Assembly: GCA_021151605.1 (NCBI GenBank)
Contig: JAGKWZ010000252.1
Coordinates: 1 to 15,601, forward strand
DNA length: 15,601 nt
Direction of reading: 5' to 3'
Source: Verrucomicrobiaceae bacterium
GTDB taxonomy: Bacteria; Verrucomicrobiota; Verrucomicrobiia; Verrucomicrobiales; Verrucomicrobiaceae
Numbering within the stretch: position 1 is the stretch's first letter; each line of letters begins with the position of its first letter. The position numbers and the translations under genes are program-made. Below, piece after piece: positions 7,848-14,151 of this stretch. Below the pieces are notes generated by a model. That model saw only the letters and a list, made by a program, of their open reading frames with translations. It had not been told where the DNA came from and made no database searches.

Positions 7848-9590
7848 ATGGCTGATCCCAATCTCTCCTCCTTCCTCTGGTCCGTCGCCGACCTGCTTCG
7901 TGGCGACTACAAGCAGTCGGAGTATGGCAAGGTCATCCTCCCGTTCACTGTGCTGCGCCGTCTCGATTGCGTGCTGGAGGGCACGCGCGATGCGGTTTTG
8001 AAGGAAAAGGCCAAGCGTGAGGCCGCCGGGCTGAATCCGGAGCCCTTCCTGCTGCGCACCGCCGGGCAGCTCTTTTACAATACGCACTCGAAGAGCCTGA
8101 AGGAGCTCACCGGCGACGCCGCGAACATCGGCGAAAACCTCCGCGCCTACCTGGATGCCTTCTCGCCTGCGGTGCGGGACATCTTTGTGAGCTTCGAGTT
8201 CCACACCCAACTCGACAAGCTGGAGAAGGCCGGGCTGCTCTACCTCATCGCGGAGAAGTTCAAGAACATCGACCTCCACCCGGAGACCGTCAGCAATGCG
8301 CAGATGGGCGCGGTGTTTGAGGAGCTGATCCGCAAGTTCGCCGAGCTTTCTAATGAGACCGCCGGGGAGCACTTCACCCCGCGTGAGGTCATCCGCCTCA
8401 TGGTGAATCTCCTCTTCATCGAGGACGATGCCGCGCTGTCAAAACCCGGCGTGGTGCGCAGCCTCTACGATCCGACCGCAGGCACCGGCGGCATGCTCAG
8501 CGTCGCGGGCGAGCACCTCGCGGAAATCAATCCCGACGCCCGGCTCGTCATGTATGGGCAGGAGCTGAACCCCGAGTCCTACGCCATCTGCAAGGCGGAC
8601 ATGCTCATCAAAGGCCAGGACATCGCCAACATCGTCTTTGGAAACACCCTCTCCGCCGATGGCCTGCACGGGAAGCAGTTCGACTACATGCTGAGCAATC
8701 CGCCCTTTGGCGTCGAGTGGAAGAAGATCGAGAAGGAAATCCGCCGCGAGCACGAGCAGCAGGGCTTCAGCGGCCGCTTCGGCCCCGGCCTGCCGAGGGT
8801 GAGTGATGGCTCGCTGCTCTTCCTGCTGCACCTGCTTTCGAAAATGCGGCCCGCGAAGGATGGCGGCAGCCGTTTCGGCATCGTGCTGAATGGCTCGCCA
8901 CTCTTCACCGGCGGCGCGGGCAGTGGCGAGAGCGAGATCCGCCGCCACGTGCTGGAGAACGACCTCGTGGAGGCCATTATCGGCCTGCCGTCCGACATGT
9001 TTTATAACACCGGCATCAGCACCTACGTCTGGATCGTCAGCAACCGGAAGCCCGCTGCGCGGAAGTGCAAGGTGCAGCTCATTGATGCCTCCAGCTTCTG
9101 GCAAAAGATGCGCAAGAGCCTCGGCAGCAAGCGCAAGGAGCTCAGCCCCGCGCACATCGAGGACATCACCCGCCTGTTTGGCGAGTTCCGCGAGGAGACG
9201 CGTGAGGGCGTGCCTATCTCCCGCATCTTCAAAAACGAAGCCTTCGGTTATCGCACCCTCACCGTGGAGCGACCGGAGCGCGATGCCGCCGGGAAGATCG
9301 TCCTCAGTGCCAAAGGCAAGACCAAGGGCAAGCCCGTGCCCGATGCCGCCCTGCGGGACACCGAAAACGTGCCGCTCAGTGAGGATGTGGACGCCTACTT
9401 CAAACGCGAAGTCCTCCCGCATGCCCCGGACGCCTGGATTGATCCCGAGAAGACGAAGATCGGCTACGAAATCCCCTTTAACCGACACTTCTACGTCTTC
9501 CAGCCCCCGCGCCCTTTGAGCGAGATCGACGCCGAGCTCAAAGGCGTCACAGATCGTATTCTAAACATGATCGGAGGGCTGACACAGTGA
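7848..9590 (+). CDS. hsdM: Type I restriction-modification DNA methyltransferase subunit HsdM
   Basis: HsdM methylates adenine in the site recognised by HsdS, using S-adenosylmethionine, and is part of both the methylase and the restriction complex. The 580-residue protein has the usual N-terminal helical domain (FLWSVADLLRGDYKQSEYGK; ILPFTVLRRLDCVLE), then GEHFTPREVIRLMV at 173-186, AdoMet motif I DPTAGTGGML at 208-217 and catalytic motif IV NPPFG at 284-288. The C-terminal part, about 440-580, includes a Lys/Gly-rich stretch KGKTKGKP and ends IGGLTQ. All key motifs are intact. The ATG at 7848 starts the usual N-terminus; no good ribosome-binding site is seen. The last 48 bases are repeated, diverged, at 9794-9841. 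HsdS normally follows directly or with an overlap, but here it lies about 700 bases away. Confidence 0.96.
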   Translation: MADPNLSSFLWSVADLLRGDYKQSEYGKVILPFTVLRRLDCVLEGTRDAVLKEKAKREAAGLNPEPFLLRTAGQLFYNTHSKSLKELTGDAANIGENLRAYLDAFSPAVRDIFVSFEFHTQLDKLEKAGLLYLIAEKFKNIDLHPETVSNAQMGAVFEELIRKFAELSNETAGEHFTPREVIRLMVNLLFIEDDAALSKPGVVRSLYDPTAGTGGMLSVAGEHLAEINPDARLVMYGQELNPESYAICKADMLIKGQDIANIVFGNTLSADGLHGKQFDYMLSNPPFGVEWKKIEKEIRREHEQQGFSGRFGPGLPRVSDGSLLFLLHLLSKMRPAKDGGSRFGIVLNGSPLFTGGAGSGESEIRRHVLENDLVEAIIGLPSDMFYNTGISTYVWIVSNRKPAARKCKVQLIDASSFWQKMRKSLGSKRKELSPAHIEDITRLFGEFREETREGVPISRIFKNEAFGYRTLTVERPERDAAGKIVLSAKGKTKGKPVPDAALRDTENVPLSEDVDAYFKREVLPHAPDAWIDPEKTKIGYEIPFNRHFYVFQPPRPLSEIDAELKGVTDRILNMIGGLTQ

Positions 9591-9601
9591 GCACGCAAAC
9601 C

Positions 9602-9788
9602 GTAGGCCGGATGTGTTTGGCGGAAATAACTGCCGCCAATGCCACCGATCCCCTTCGCCAAACTATCCGGCGGTTTGGGAAGGTTCGAGAGCATCCAGGA
9701 CTCCCACTCCACCAATCCAGCCGGATAGTTCGGCGAAGAACCTCTTCCGTGTCAGCGAAGCCCCACTCGCCGAACACATCCGGCCTAC
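9602..9788. repeat. Composite REP-like element A (two opposed hairpins)
   Basis: The element begins GTAGGCCGGATGTGTT and ends with the reverse complement of that sequence. It holds two long hairpins: 9606-9671 (arms GCCGGATGTGTTTGGCG and CGCCAAACTATCCGGC) and 9720-9784 (arms GCCGGATAGTTCGGCG and CGCCGAACACATCCGGC). The GTAG foot next to a GCCGGAT-type stem is like the REP sequences acted on by REP-associated tyrosine transposases. This copy is reversed relative to B, C and E (its GTTTGGCG hairpin is on the left) and is the most diverged. It lies 11 bases after the hsdM stop, between two copies of the hsdM tail. Confidence 0.85.
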
Positions 9789-9793
9789 GGCCA

Positions 9794-9841
9794 GGCGTCA
9801 CCGACCCCATCCTCAAACTTATCGGAGGGCTGACGCAGTGA
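9794..9841 (+). repeat. Second, diverged copy of the hsdM 3' end
   Basis: These 48 bases align without gaps to the end of hsdM (9543-9590), 38 of 48 identical. Both encode GVTD-I-L--IGGLTQ followed by TGA (GVTDRILNMIGGLTQ in hsdM, GVTDPILKLIGGLTQ here). Most differences fall at third codon positions, so both copies seem to have evolved as coding sequence. This copy is not attached to any hsdM body and is in another frame from the real gene. It is best read as the remnant of another hsdM allele or of an earlier gene end. Confidence 0.8.
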
Positions 9842-9854
9842 TCATGCAGGAAAA

Positions 9855-9976
9855 CTCTGCCTCTTTGTCACTCTGCCACTCTGCGGCAGAACCGTGCCTT
9901 GTGAGACCTATTCGCAGGCCTGTAGGTGGAGGATTTTACCGCAGAGAGGCGGAGGAGCTGAGGTGCGGAGGGCAGA
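9855..9976. repeat. Degenerate inverted repeat of CTCTGCGG/CCGCAGAG type
   Basis: CTCTGCGG (9879-9886) and CCGCAGAG (9939-9946) are perfect inverted repeats. Imperfect pairing continues outward: the left flank is built of CTCTGC steps, the right flank of GCGGAG/GCAGA steps. It resembles the dispersed intergenic repeats rich in CGCAGAG that I recall from several environmental bacterial genomes. No coding function is visible. Confidence 0.5.
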
Positions 9977-10012
9977 AATATCAAATTACCATAGGATTTG
10001 GTGTTTTTGAGA

Positions 10013-10053
10013 GTCGCTCGCAAGGCTCGGAGGCTCGCTCGCAAGGCTTGGAG
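10013..10053. repeat. Two tandem copies of a 20-21 bp unit
   Basis: The motif GCTCGCAAGGCTCGGAG and its near copy GCTCGCAAGGCTTGGAG lie back to back (10013-10032 and 10033-10053). They sit inside an 8-bp inverted repeat, GAGAGTCG (10009-10016) and CGACTCTC (10070-10077). The unit is short and non-coding, in the gap between hsdM and hsdS. Confidence 0.5.
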
Positions 10054-10174
10054 ACCCCCATCCAGCCTACGACTCTCGAAGCAGGCCGTCCCACGCGTTT
10101 TCTCCGCTACCGCGCCTACAAGCAGGCATACGTTCCTCACCGGAGAGAGTTCAAGACCGTCGCAAGGTCCATTT

Positions 10175-10236
10175 CGACAGTAGAATGGGGACAGGAGAAT
10201 CCTGGCATTCATTCTTTTGTCCCCATTCTTCTGTCG
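10175..10236. repeat. Long hairpin just upstream of hsdS
   Basis: CGACAGTAGAATGGGGACA (10175-10193) and TGTCCCCATTCTTCTGTCG (10218-10236) pair over 19 bp with a single mismatch around a 24-base loop. It ends 62 bases before the hsdS ATG. Its sequence is unrelated to the REP-like elements, so it is a second palindrome family. It could be a dispersed repeat, or it could act in the hsdS leader as an attenuator or mRNA-stability element. Confidence 0.75.
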
Positions 10237-10284
10237 ATAGGTTCCTGTTTCGCGGATTCAGCGCTGGAGGCCTCAAAGCCCCGG

Positions 10285-10292
10285 AAAGGAGG
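10285..10292 (+). promoter_or_regulatory. Strong ribosome-binding site that fixes the hsdS start
   Basis: AAAGGAGG lies 6 bases before the ATG at 10299. It is the only strong Shine-Dalgarno motif I see ahead of a gene in this window. It selects 10299 over the longer open frame beginning at 10185, which would translate the hairpin arm. Confidence 0.75.
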
Positions 10293-10298
10293 CCGCCC

Positions 10299-11684
10299 AT
10301 GAGCTTTCCCCGCTACCCCAGCTACAAGCCCAGCGGCGTCGAATGGCTTGGCGAGGTGCCGGAGCATTGGGTAGTAGGACCAATCAAACGCCTGATTCAG
10401 AAAGTCGAATCAGGCACGAGCGTGAATGCATCGGATGAACCCGCAGAAGGGGGCAAACTCGGCGTGTTGAAGACTAGCTGCGTTTACACAGGAACGTTCG
10501 ATCCCAATGAGAACAAGACAGTCGTCGATGAGGATATTGGGAGGGTTTCGTGCCCTTTAAAGGCAGGGACGCTCATCGTTAGTCGCATGAACACGCCCGA
10601 ACTGATCGGCGCTGCGGGGCTCGTAACTCAGACACGAGACAACCTCTATCTGCCGGACAGGCTTTGGCAGGTTTCCTTCTCAAATGCTGACCCGCACTTC
10701 GTTCATTACTGGACTCTAACCAGCTTATATCGCGGACAGGTCAAAGCGGTCTGCACTGGGACCAGTTCGAGTATGAAGAACCTCGGTCAGGATCAATTTG
10801 GAGTCTTTAGCTTTGCAGCACCGCCTGTCGCAGAACAATCCGCCATCGCCGAGTTTCTGGACCGGGAGACGGGGAAGATTGATGCGCTGGTGGCGGAGCA
10901 GCGGCGGCTGATGGAGCTGCTGAAGGAGAAGCGCCAGGCCGTCATCTCCCACGCCGTCACCCAGGGTTTACCCCCCGAAGCTTCAGCGAAGGTGGGCCTC
11001 AACCCCAAGGCCCCGATGAAGGACTCCGGCATCGAATGGCTCGGGAAGGTGCCGAAGCATTGGAAAGCCGTCCAAGTGAAGCATTTGGCCAAGCCGGGCA
11101 AAAAGACCTTCACAGACGGAGATTGGATCGAAGCACCTTATCTGACCGATGAGGGCGTTCGCCTCATCCAGACCGGAAACGTCGGAATCGGCTTCTACAA
11201 GGAACAAGGCTACCGCTATGTCTCCGAAGAGACGTTTGAGAAGCTGAACTGCACCGAGTTTCAGCCAGGAGATGTCCTCATCTGCCGACTGGACGGCCCG
11301 GTGGGCCGCGCCTGCCTGGCTCCAGACCTCGGCGTGCGCATGATCACCTCCGTGGACAACGCCATTCTGAAGTGTACCGATCATGTGATGCCTGAGTATG
11401 TCGTCGCCATCTTGTCATCAGTGCCGTGGATTTCATGGATCGACGCTCTGTGCCGAGTGGACGGCGGGTTCCGCCTGCGCATCAGCCGTAGCCAACTCGG
11501 CGAGATTCGCGTCCCCTTGCCACCCCATGAAGAGCAGCTCGCCATCGTGGCCCACCTCAAATCCGTGACCGCCAGCTTCGACACCCTGACCGCCGAAGCG
11601 CAGCGAGCCATCGACCTGCTGCAAGAACGTCGCACCGCCCTGATCTCCGCCGCCGTGACCGGGCAGATCGATGTGCGGACGTAG
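10299..11684 (+). CDS. hsdS: Type I restriction-modification specificity subunit HsdS
   Basis: HsdS chooses the bipartite DNA target for HsdM and HsdR. The 461-residue protein has the classic two-half layout. Target-recognition domain 1 (about 12-175) opens with YKPSGVEWLGEVPEHW. A central conserved helix follows (about 176-225, ending LMELLKEKRQAVISHAVTQG). Target-recognition domain 2 (about 240-405) opens with KDSGIEWLGKVPKHW. The distal conserved helix is about 407-461 (IDLLQERRTALISAAVTGQI). The two halves share their openings and helices but differ in between, as expected. The start is set by AAAGGAGG at 10285. The stop codon TAG (11682-11684) lies within the first four bases of REP element B, so the present C-terminus may have been set by that insertion. 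It is separated from hsdM by 708 bases of repeats, so it may rely on its own transcript. Confidence 0.95.
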   Translation: MSFPRYPSYKPSGVEWLGEVPEHWVVGPIKRLIQKVESGTSVNASDEPAEGGKLGVLKTSCVYTGTFDPNENKTVVDEDIGRVSCPLKAGTLIVSRMNTPELIGAAGLVTQTRDNLYLPDRLWQVSFSNADPHFVHYWTLTSLYRGQVKAVCTGTSSSMKNLGQDQFGVFSFAAPPVAEQSAIAEFLDRETGKIDALVAEQRRLMELLKEKRQAVISHAVTQGLPPEASAKVGLNPKAPMKDSGIEWLGKVPKHWKAVQVKHLAKPGKKTFTDGDWIEAPYLTDEGVRLIQTGNVGIGFYKEQGYRYVSEETFEKLNCTEFQPGDVLICRLDGPVGRACLAPDLGVRMITSVDNAILKCTDHVMPEYVVAILSSVPWISWIDALCRVDGGFRLRISRSQLGEIRVPLPPHEEQLAIVAHLKSVTASFDTLTAEAQRAIDLLQERRTALISAAVTGQIDVRT

Positions 11685-11862
11685 GCCGGATGTGTTCGAC
11701 GCGTAAAACATCGCCAACACGACGAACATGTTTCGTCGAACTATCCGGCTGGTATGGAAGTGCGGGAGTCCAACGAGCCCACGATCCCCCAAACCGCCGG
11801 ATAGTTTGGCGAAGGGGCCCGAGAAGAAACGACGCGTCTTCCGCCAAACACATCCGGCCTAC
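11681..11862. repeat. Composite REP-like element B
   Basis: A 182-bp element bounded by GTAGGCCGGATGTGTT and its reverse complement. The left hairpin (11685-11749) has arms GCCGGATGTGTTCGACG and CGTCGAACTATCCGGC; the right hairpin (11796-11858) has arms GCCGGATAGTTTGGCG and CGCCAAACACATCCGGC. In both, the outer arm has GT where the inner arm has one base, giving the same asymmetric bulge. Its first bases provide the hsdS stop codon. It is very similar to C, which lies 15 bases away; the interval from 11685 to 12057 holds only B and C. Confidence 0.9.
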
Positions 11863-11877
11863 GCATGAACGCCCCTC

Positions 11878-12061
11878 GTAGGCCGGATGTGTTCGACGCG
11901 GAAAACATCGCCAACACGATGAACATACTTCGTCGAACTATCCGGCTGGTATGGAAGTGCGGAAGTCCACCGCGCTCACGATCCCCTCCAAACCGCCGGA
12001 TAGTTTGGCGAAGGAGGCCGAGAAGAAACGACGCGTCTTCCGCCAAACACATCCGGCCTAC
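11878..12061. repeat. Composite REP-like element C
   Basis: A 184-bp element in the same orientation as B and nearly identical to it, including the hairpin loops. Hairpins lie at 11882-11946 and 11995-12057. Its right-hand CTAC (12058-12061) is GTAG on the minus strand and supplies the TAG stop of the transposase gene. B and C probably arose by a recent tandem duplication. Confidence 0.9.
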
Positions 12062-12768
12062 GAGTTGGCGGCTACGATCTTGGGATGCAACCACACCACC
12101 GCCTCCGATGGCTGGAGATGCGCCAGGAAAGGATTCTTCGCGATGTAGCGCACGACGCGCCCGTAATGGTCCGCGTCCCGGATGAGGCGATCAAAGCTCT
12201 CCTCCTGCCAGAGCGAGCCTGACCTGCCCAGCAACCGATGGATGCGATCACCGCTGTGGCGCTTCCAGGCACGGCAAAGGCTCTCCAACGAATGCTCCCC
12301 CAACGGACGACACAGCACATGGACGTGATTGGGCATGATGGCGTAGGCGAGCATCTCGCAGCGGGTGCTCTCGAAATGGTGAAGGGCCTCGATCAAGGTC
12401 TGCTGGTGCTCGCGGTGGCGCAGGAGGCATTCGCCACGACCTTCGTCGAGGATCATTTCCAACTTCCGCATCTGCACCTGCTGAAACTCCTGCCATGCGG
12501 CCCATTCCTCGGGCGGCAGTTTGCCCTGATGGCGGTGGGCCGCCTCGGCCAGTCGCTTTTGCCACGCCTGAGCCTCGCCCTTCATCTCCTCCACCACCTC
12601 GGCTGGAATAGAATCGCGCAGGCGAAAAGTGGTGAAGTAGCAACGACCCGGAGCCCGCCAGTGCGGCAGGTGACGCTCATACGCCTCGAAGTCCTGGAGC
12701 GGGCTTTCAGGATCAAAGCCAAGGAAATCATCCGGCAGCGGAATGTGATGAGGAATCAGCCAAGCCAT
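12058..12768 (-). CDS. REP-associated tyrosine transposase (RAYT), IS200-like Y1 HUH family
   Basis: This 236-residue protein belongs to the single-tyrosine HUH transposases that act on REP palindromes. The HUH motif is MPNHVHVL (His148, His150) and the catalytic tyrosine is probably Tyr208 in VVRYIAKNP. The N-terminal part has HLPHWRAPGRCYFTTFRLRDSIP (residues 33-55), followed by a charged helical insert of about 60 residues. The HUH and Tyr motifs are intact, so it could be active. It is antisense to the hsd genes and lies tightly between REP elements C and E. Its stop codon is in C, and its start is 46 bases from E. The ATG at 12768 is preferred; an in-frame TTG at 12801 would add 11 residues. 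The REP elements are the expected DNA substrate. Confidence 0.9.
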   Translation of the reverse strand: MAWLIPHHIPLPDDFLGFDPESPLQDFEAYERHLPHWRAPGRCYFTTFRLRDSIPAEVVEEMKGEAQAWQKRLAEAAHRHQGKLPPEEWAAWQEFQQVQMRKLEMILDEGRGECLLRHREHQQTLIEALHHFESTRCEMLAYAIMPNHVHVLCRPLGEHSLESLCRAWKRHSGDRIHRLLGRSGSLWQEESFDRLIRDADHYGRVVRYIAKNPFLAHLQPSEAVVWLHPKIVAANS

Positions 12769-12813
12769 GGATGAAGAGGAAGCAGAGTGAAGATGAGGCA
12801 AGCGCGAAGTGAC

Positions 12814-12999
12814 GTAGGCCGGATGTGTTCGACGCGCAGGACATCGCCAACACGATGGATGACCTTCGTCGAACTATCCGGCTGGTTTGGGCGGCGTGCG
12901 GAATCCAACGCGCCAACGATCCCCCAAGCCGCCGGATAGTTTGGCGAAGGGGATCGAGGGCAAGGCGGTGTGCTCTTCCGCCAAACACATCCGGCCTAC
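12814..12999. repeat. Composite REP-like element E
   Basis: A 186-bp element in the same orientation as B and C, with hairpins at 12818-12882 (GTTCGACG type) and 12931-12995 (GTTTGGCG type). It keeps the loop motif ACATCGCCAACACGA found in B and C but differs elsewhere, notably in the right loop. It lies directly upstream of the transposase and 96 bases before the protease gene start. Confidence 0.9.
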
Positions 13000-13035
13000 G
13001 CGGCCAAACCTACTCAAGAGCTGAGTATTCCGTTC

Positions 13036-13063
13036 TTGTCAGGTGGGAGGGAGGCTCTATTCT
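13036..13063 (+). promoter_or_regulatory. Candidate sigma-70-like promoter for the protease, PIN and hsdR genes
   Basis: TTGTCA (13036-13041) and TATTCT (13058-13063) are separated by 16 bases, in the only non-repeat gap between REP element E and the next gene. A small inverted repeat, ACTCA (13012-13016) and TGAGT (13022-13026), lies just upstream and could be an operator. The prediction is from sequence only. Confidence 0.35.
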
Positions 13064-13095
13064 GCTGGGCAAGCTCTTTCCCTTCCATCCCCAAC

Positions 13096-14151
13096 GTGCC
13101 CGCCGCCAAAACCAAGCCCTCCGCTGCCAATCCCATGAAGGCACTGCGCACCCGGCTTTCTGCCGTCGGGGTAAAGCCGAAGTTTCTTAACAAGGTCGTG
13201 CTGCCTTCGTGGTGGGAGGACTCCATCGCAGCCACGGCGGGCGGTTTCCGTGAGGCGGCGAGCTACATCGCCGCACGATTGGGCTTCAGCCTGGCCAGTC
13301 TGCTGGATGACAAAGCGGCTCTGAGCTATGCCCACCCGAGCGCGGTTAAATACAAGAAGGCGAAGGACGTGACTGCTGAAGATGTCTCTCTGGCAACCCA
13401 CTATGCTGTGGGCACCGCACGCTCAGTGGCGGCTGCTTTGGCAGAGGCAGCGGAAGTCTCGGCGGTGCCTGCCCCAGAAGAGTGGCGGCAGGCTTTGCAG
13501 AAGATCTCGGACAAGCCGTGGGTCTGCCTCCGGCACATCCTGAAATCGTCCTGGGAACTGGGCATCCCGGTGATCCATCTCAAGAACCTGCCAGCCGGGA
13601 TCAAAAAGCCGGATGCCCTGACGACGATGGTAGGTGAGCGTCCGGTGATCGTGGTGATGAGCGGGCGGAAGAGTCCGTCCTGGATCGCCTTCATCGTGGC
13701 GCATGAGTTGGGGCACATCCATCACAAGCACCTCAAAGCAGGTCAGACCTTGGTGGATGAGAAGATCAACCACGCCTCGGATGAGAAGGAGGAAGCCCAG
13801 GCGAACGATTTCGCCGTCAGGCTGCTGACGGGGAGGCCTGACCTGGGACTGAGCTCCACCCGCAGCATGGGCATTCCCCAACTGGCGGCGGCAGCGGCGA
13901 CTTTCGGCAAAAGCTATCGAATCGCCCCCGGCGTGGCCGCTTTGAACTACGGCTTCACGACGGGTGAATGGCCACTGGCGATCGGTGCGCTCGGCCTGCT
14001 CGAAAAAGAGGATGATGCCGCGAAGGACCTCGACCAATCGATGAAGGAGCATCTGGATCTGGATGCGCTCTCGGATGACTCGCGGGAGTGGATCACCCGC
14101 GCCACCCAGGCGGAAGGATTATCTACTTCAGTGATGTGGACGTGGTGCTGA
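13096..14151 (+). CDS. ImmA/IrrE-family metallo-endopeptidase
   Basis: The protein (351 residues from GTG 13096; 338 from ATG 13135) contains the zinc-protease motif of COG2856: WIAFIVAHELGHIHHKH, with HELGH at about 203-207, and a downstream EKEEAQANDFAVRLL stretch that should give the third, glutamate ligand. The N-terminal 100 residues (PSWWEDSIAATAGGFREAASYIAARLGF) are helical and resemble the adaptor or HTH-like part often fused to such proteases. ImmA and IrrE cleave regulators or repressors, which suggests control of neighbouring genes or of a stress response. The gene lies between the transposase cassette and the PIN-like gene, whose start lies within its last 64 bases. Neither start has a clear Shine-Dalgarno motif. 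I chose the GTG because the extra 13 residues (PAAKTKPSAANP) look like a normal N-terminus. Confidence 0.85.
   Translation: MPAAKTKPSAANPMKALRTRLSAVGVKPKFLNKVVLPSWWEDSIAATAGGFREAASYIAARLGFSLASLLDDKAALSYAHPSAVKYKKAKDVTAEDVSLATHYAVGTARSVAAALAEAAEVSAVPAPEEWRQALQKISDKPWVCLRHILKSSWELGIPVIHLKNLPAGIKKPDALTTMVGERPVIVVMSGRKSPSWIAFIVAHELGHIHHKHLKAGQTLVDEKINHASDEKEEAQANDFAVRLLTGRPDLGLSSTRSMGIPQLAAAAATFGKSYRIAPGVAALNYGFTTGEWPLAIGALGLLEKEDDAAKDLDQSMKEHLDLDALSDDSREWITRATQAEGLSTSVMWTWC

Noticed and set aside
8439..9488. 349-codon minus-strand frame opposite hsdM
   Set aside because: It is opposite a clear HsdM with all motifs, and its Ala/Val/Asp/Gly-rich translation is typical of the antisense of a GC-rich gene.
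9587..10302. Overlapping plus-strand frames between hsdM and hsdS (up to 229 codons)
   Set aside because: They run through REP element A, the other repeats and the hairpin, have no protein-like features and overlap each other; the true hsdS start is at 10299.
11690..12185. Several open frames of 60-120 codons through REP elements B and C on both strands
   Set aside because: They follow the palindromes, repeat the same peptide in each copy and appear equally in opposite strands; they are by-products of the repeats.
9602..12999. CRISPR array, suggested by repeated units
   Set aside because: The repeats are 182-187 bp palindromic composites with a RAYT gene among them; there are no short direct repeats with unique spacers and no cas genes.
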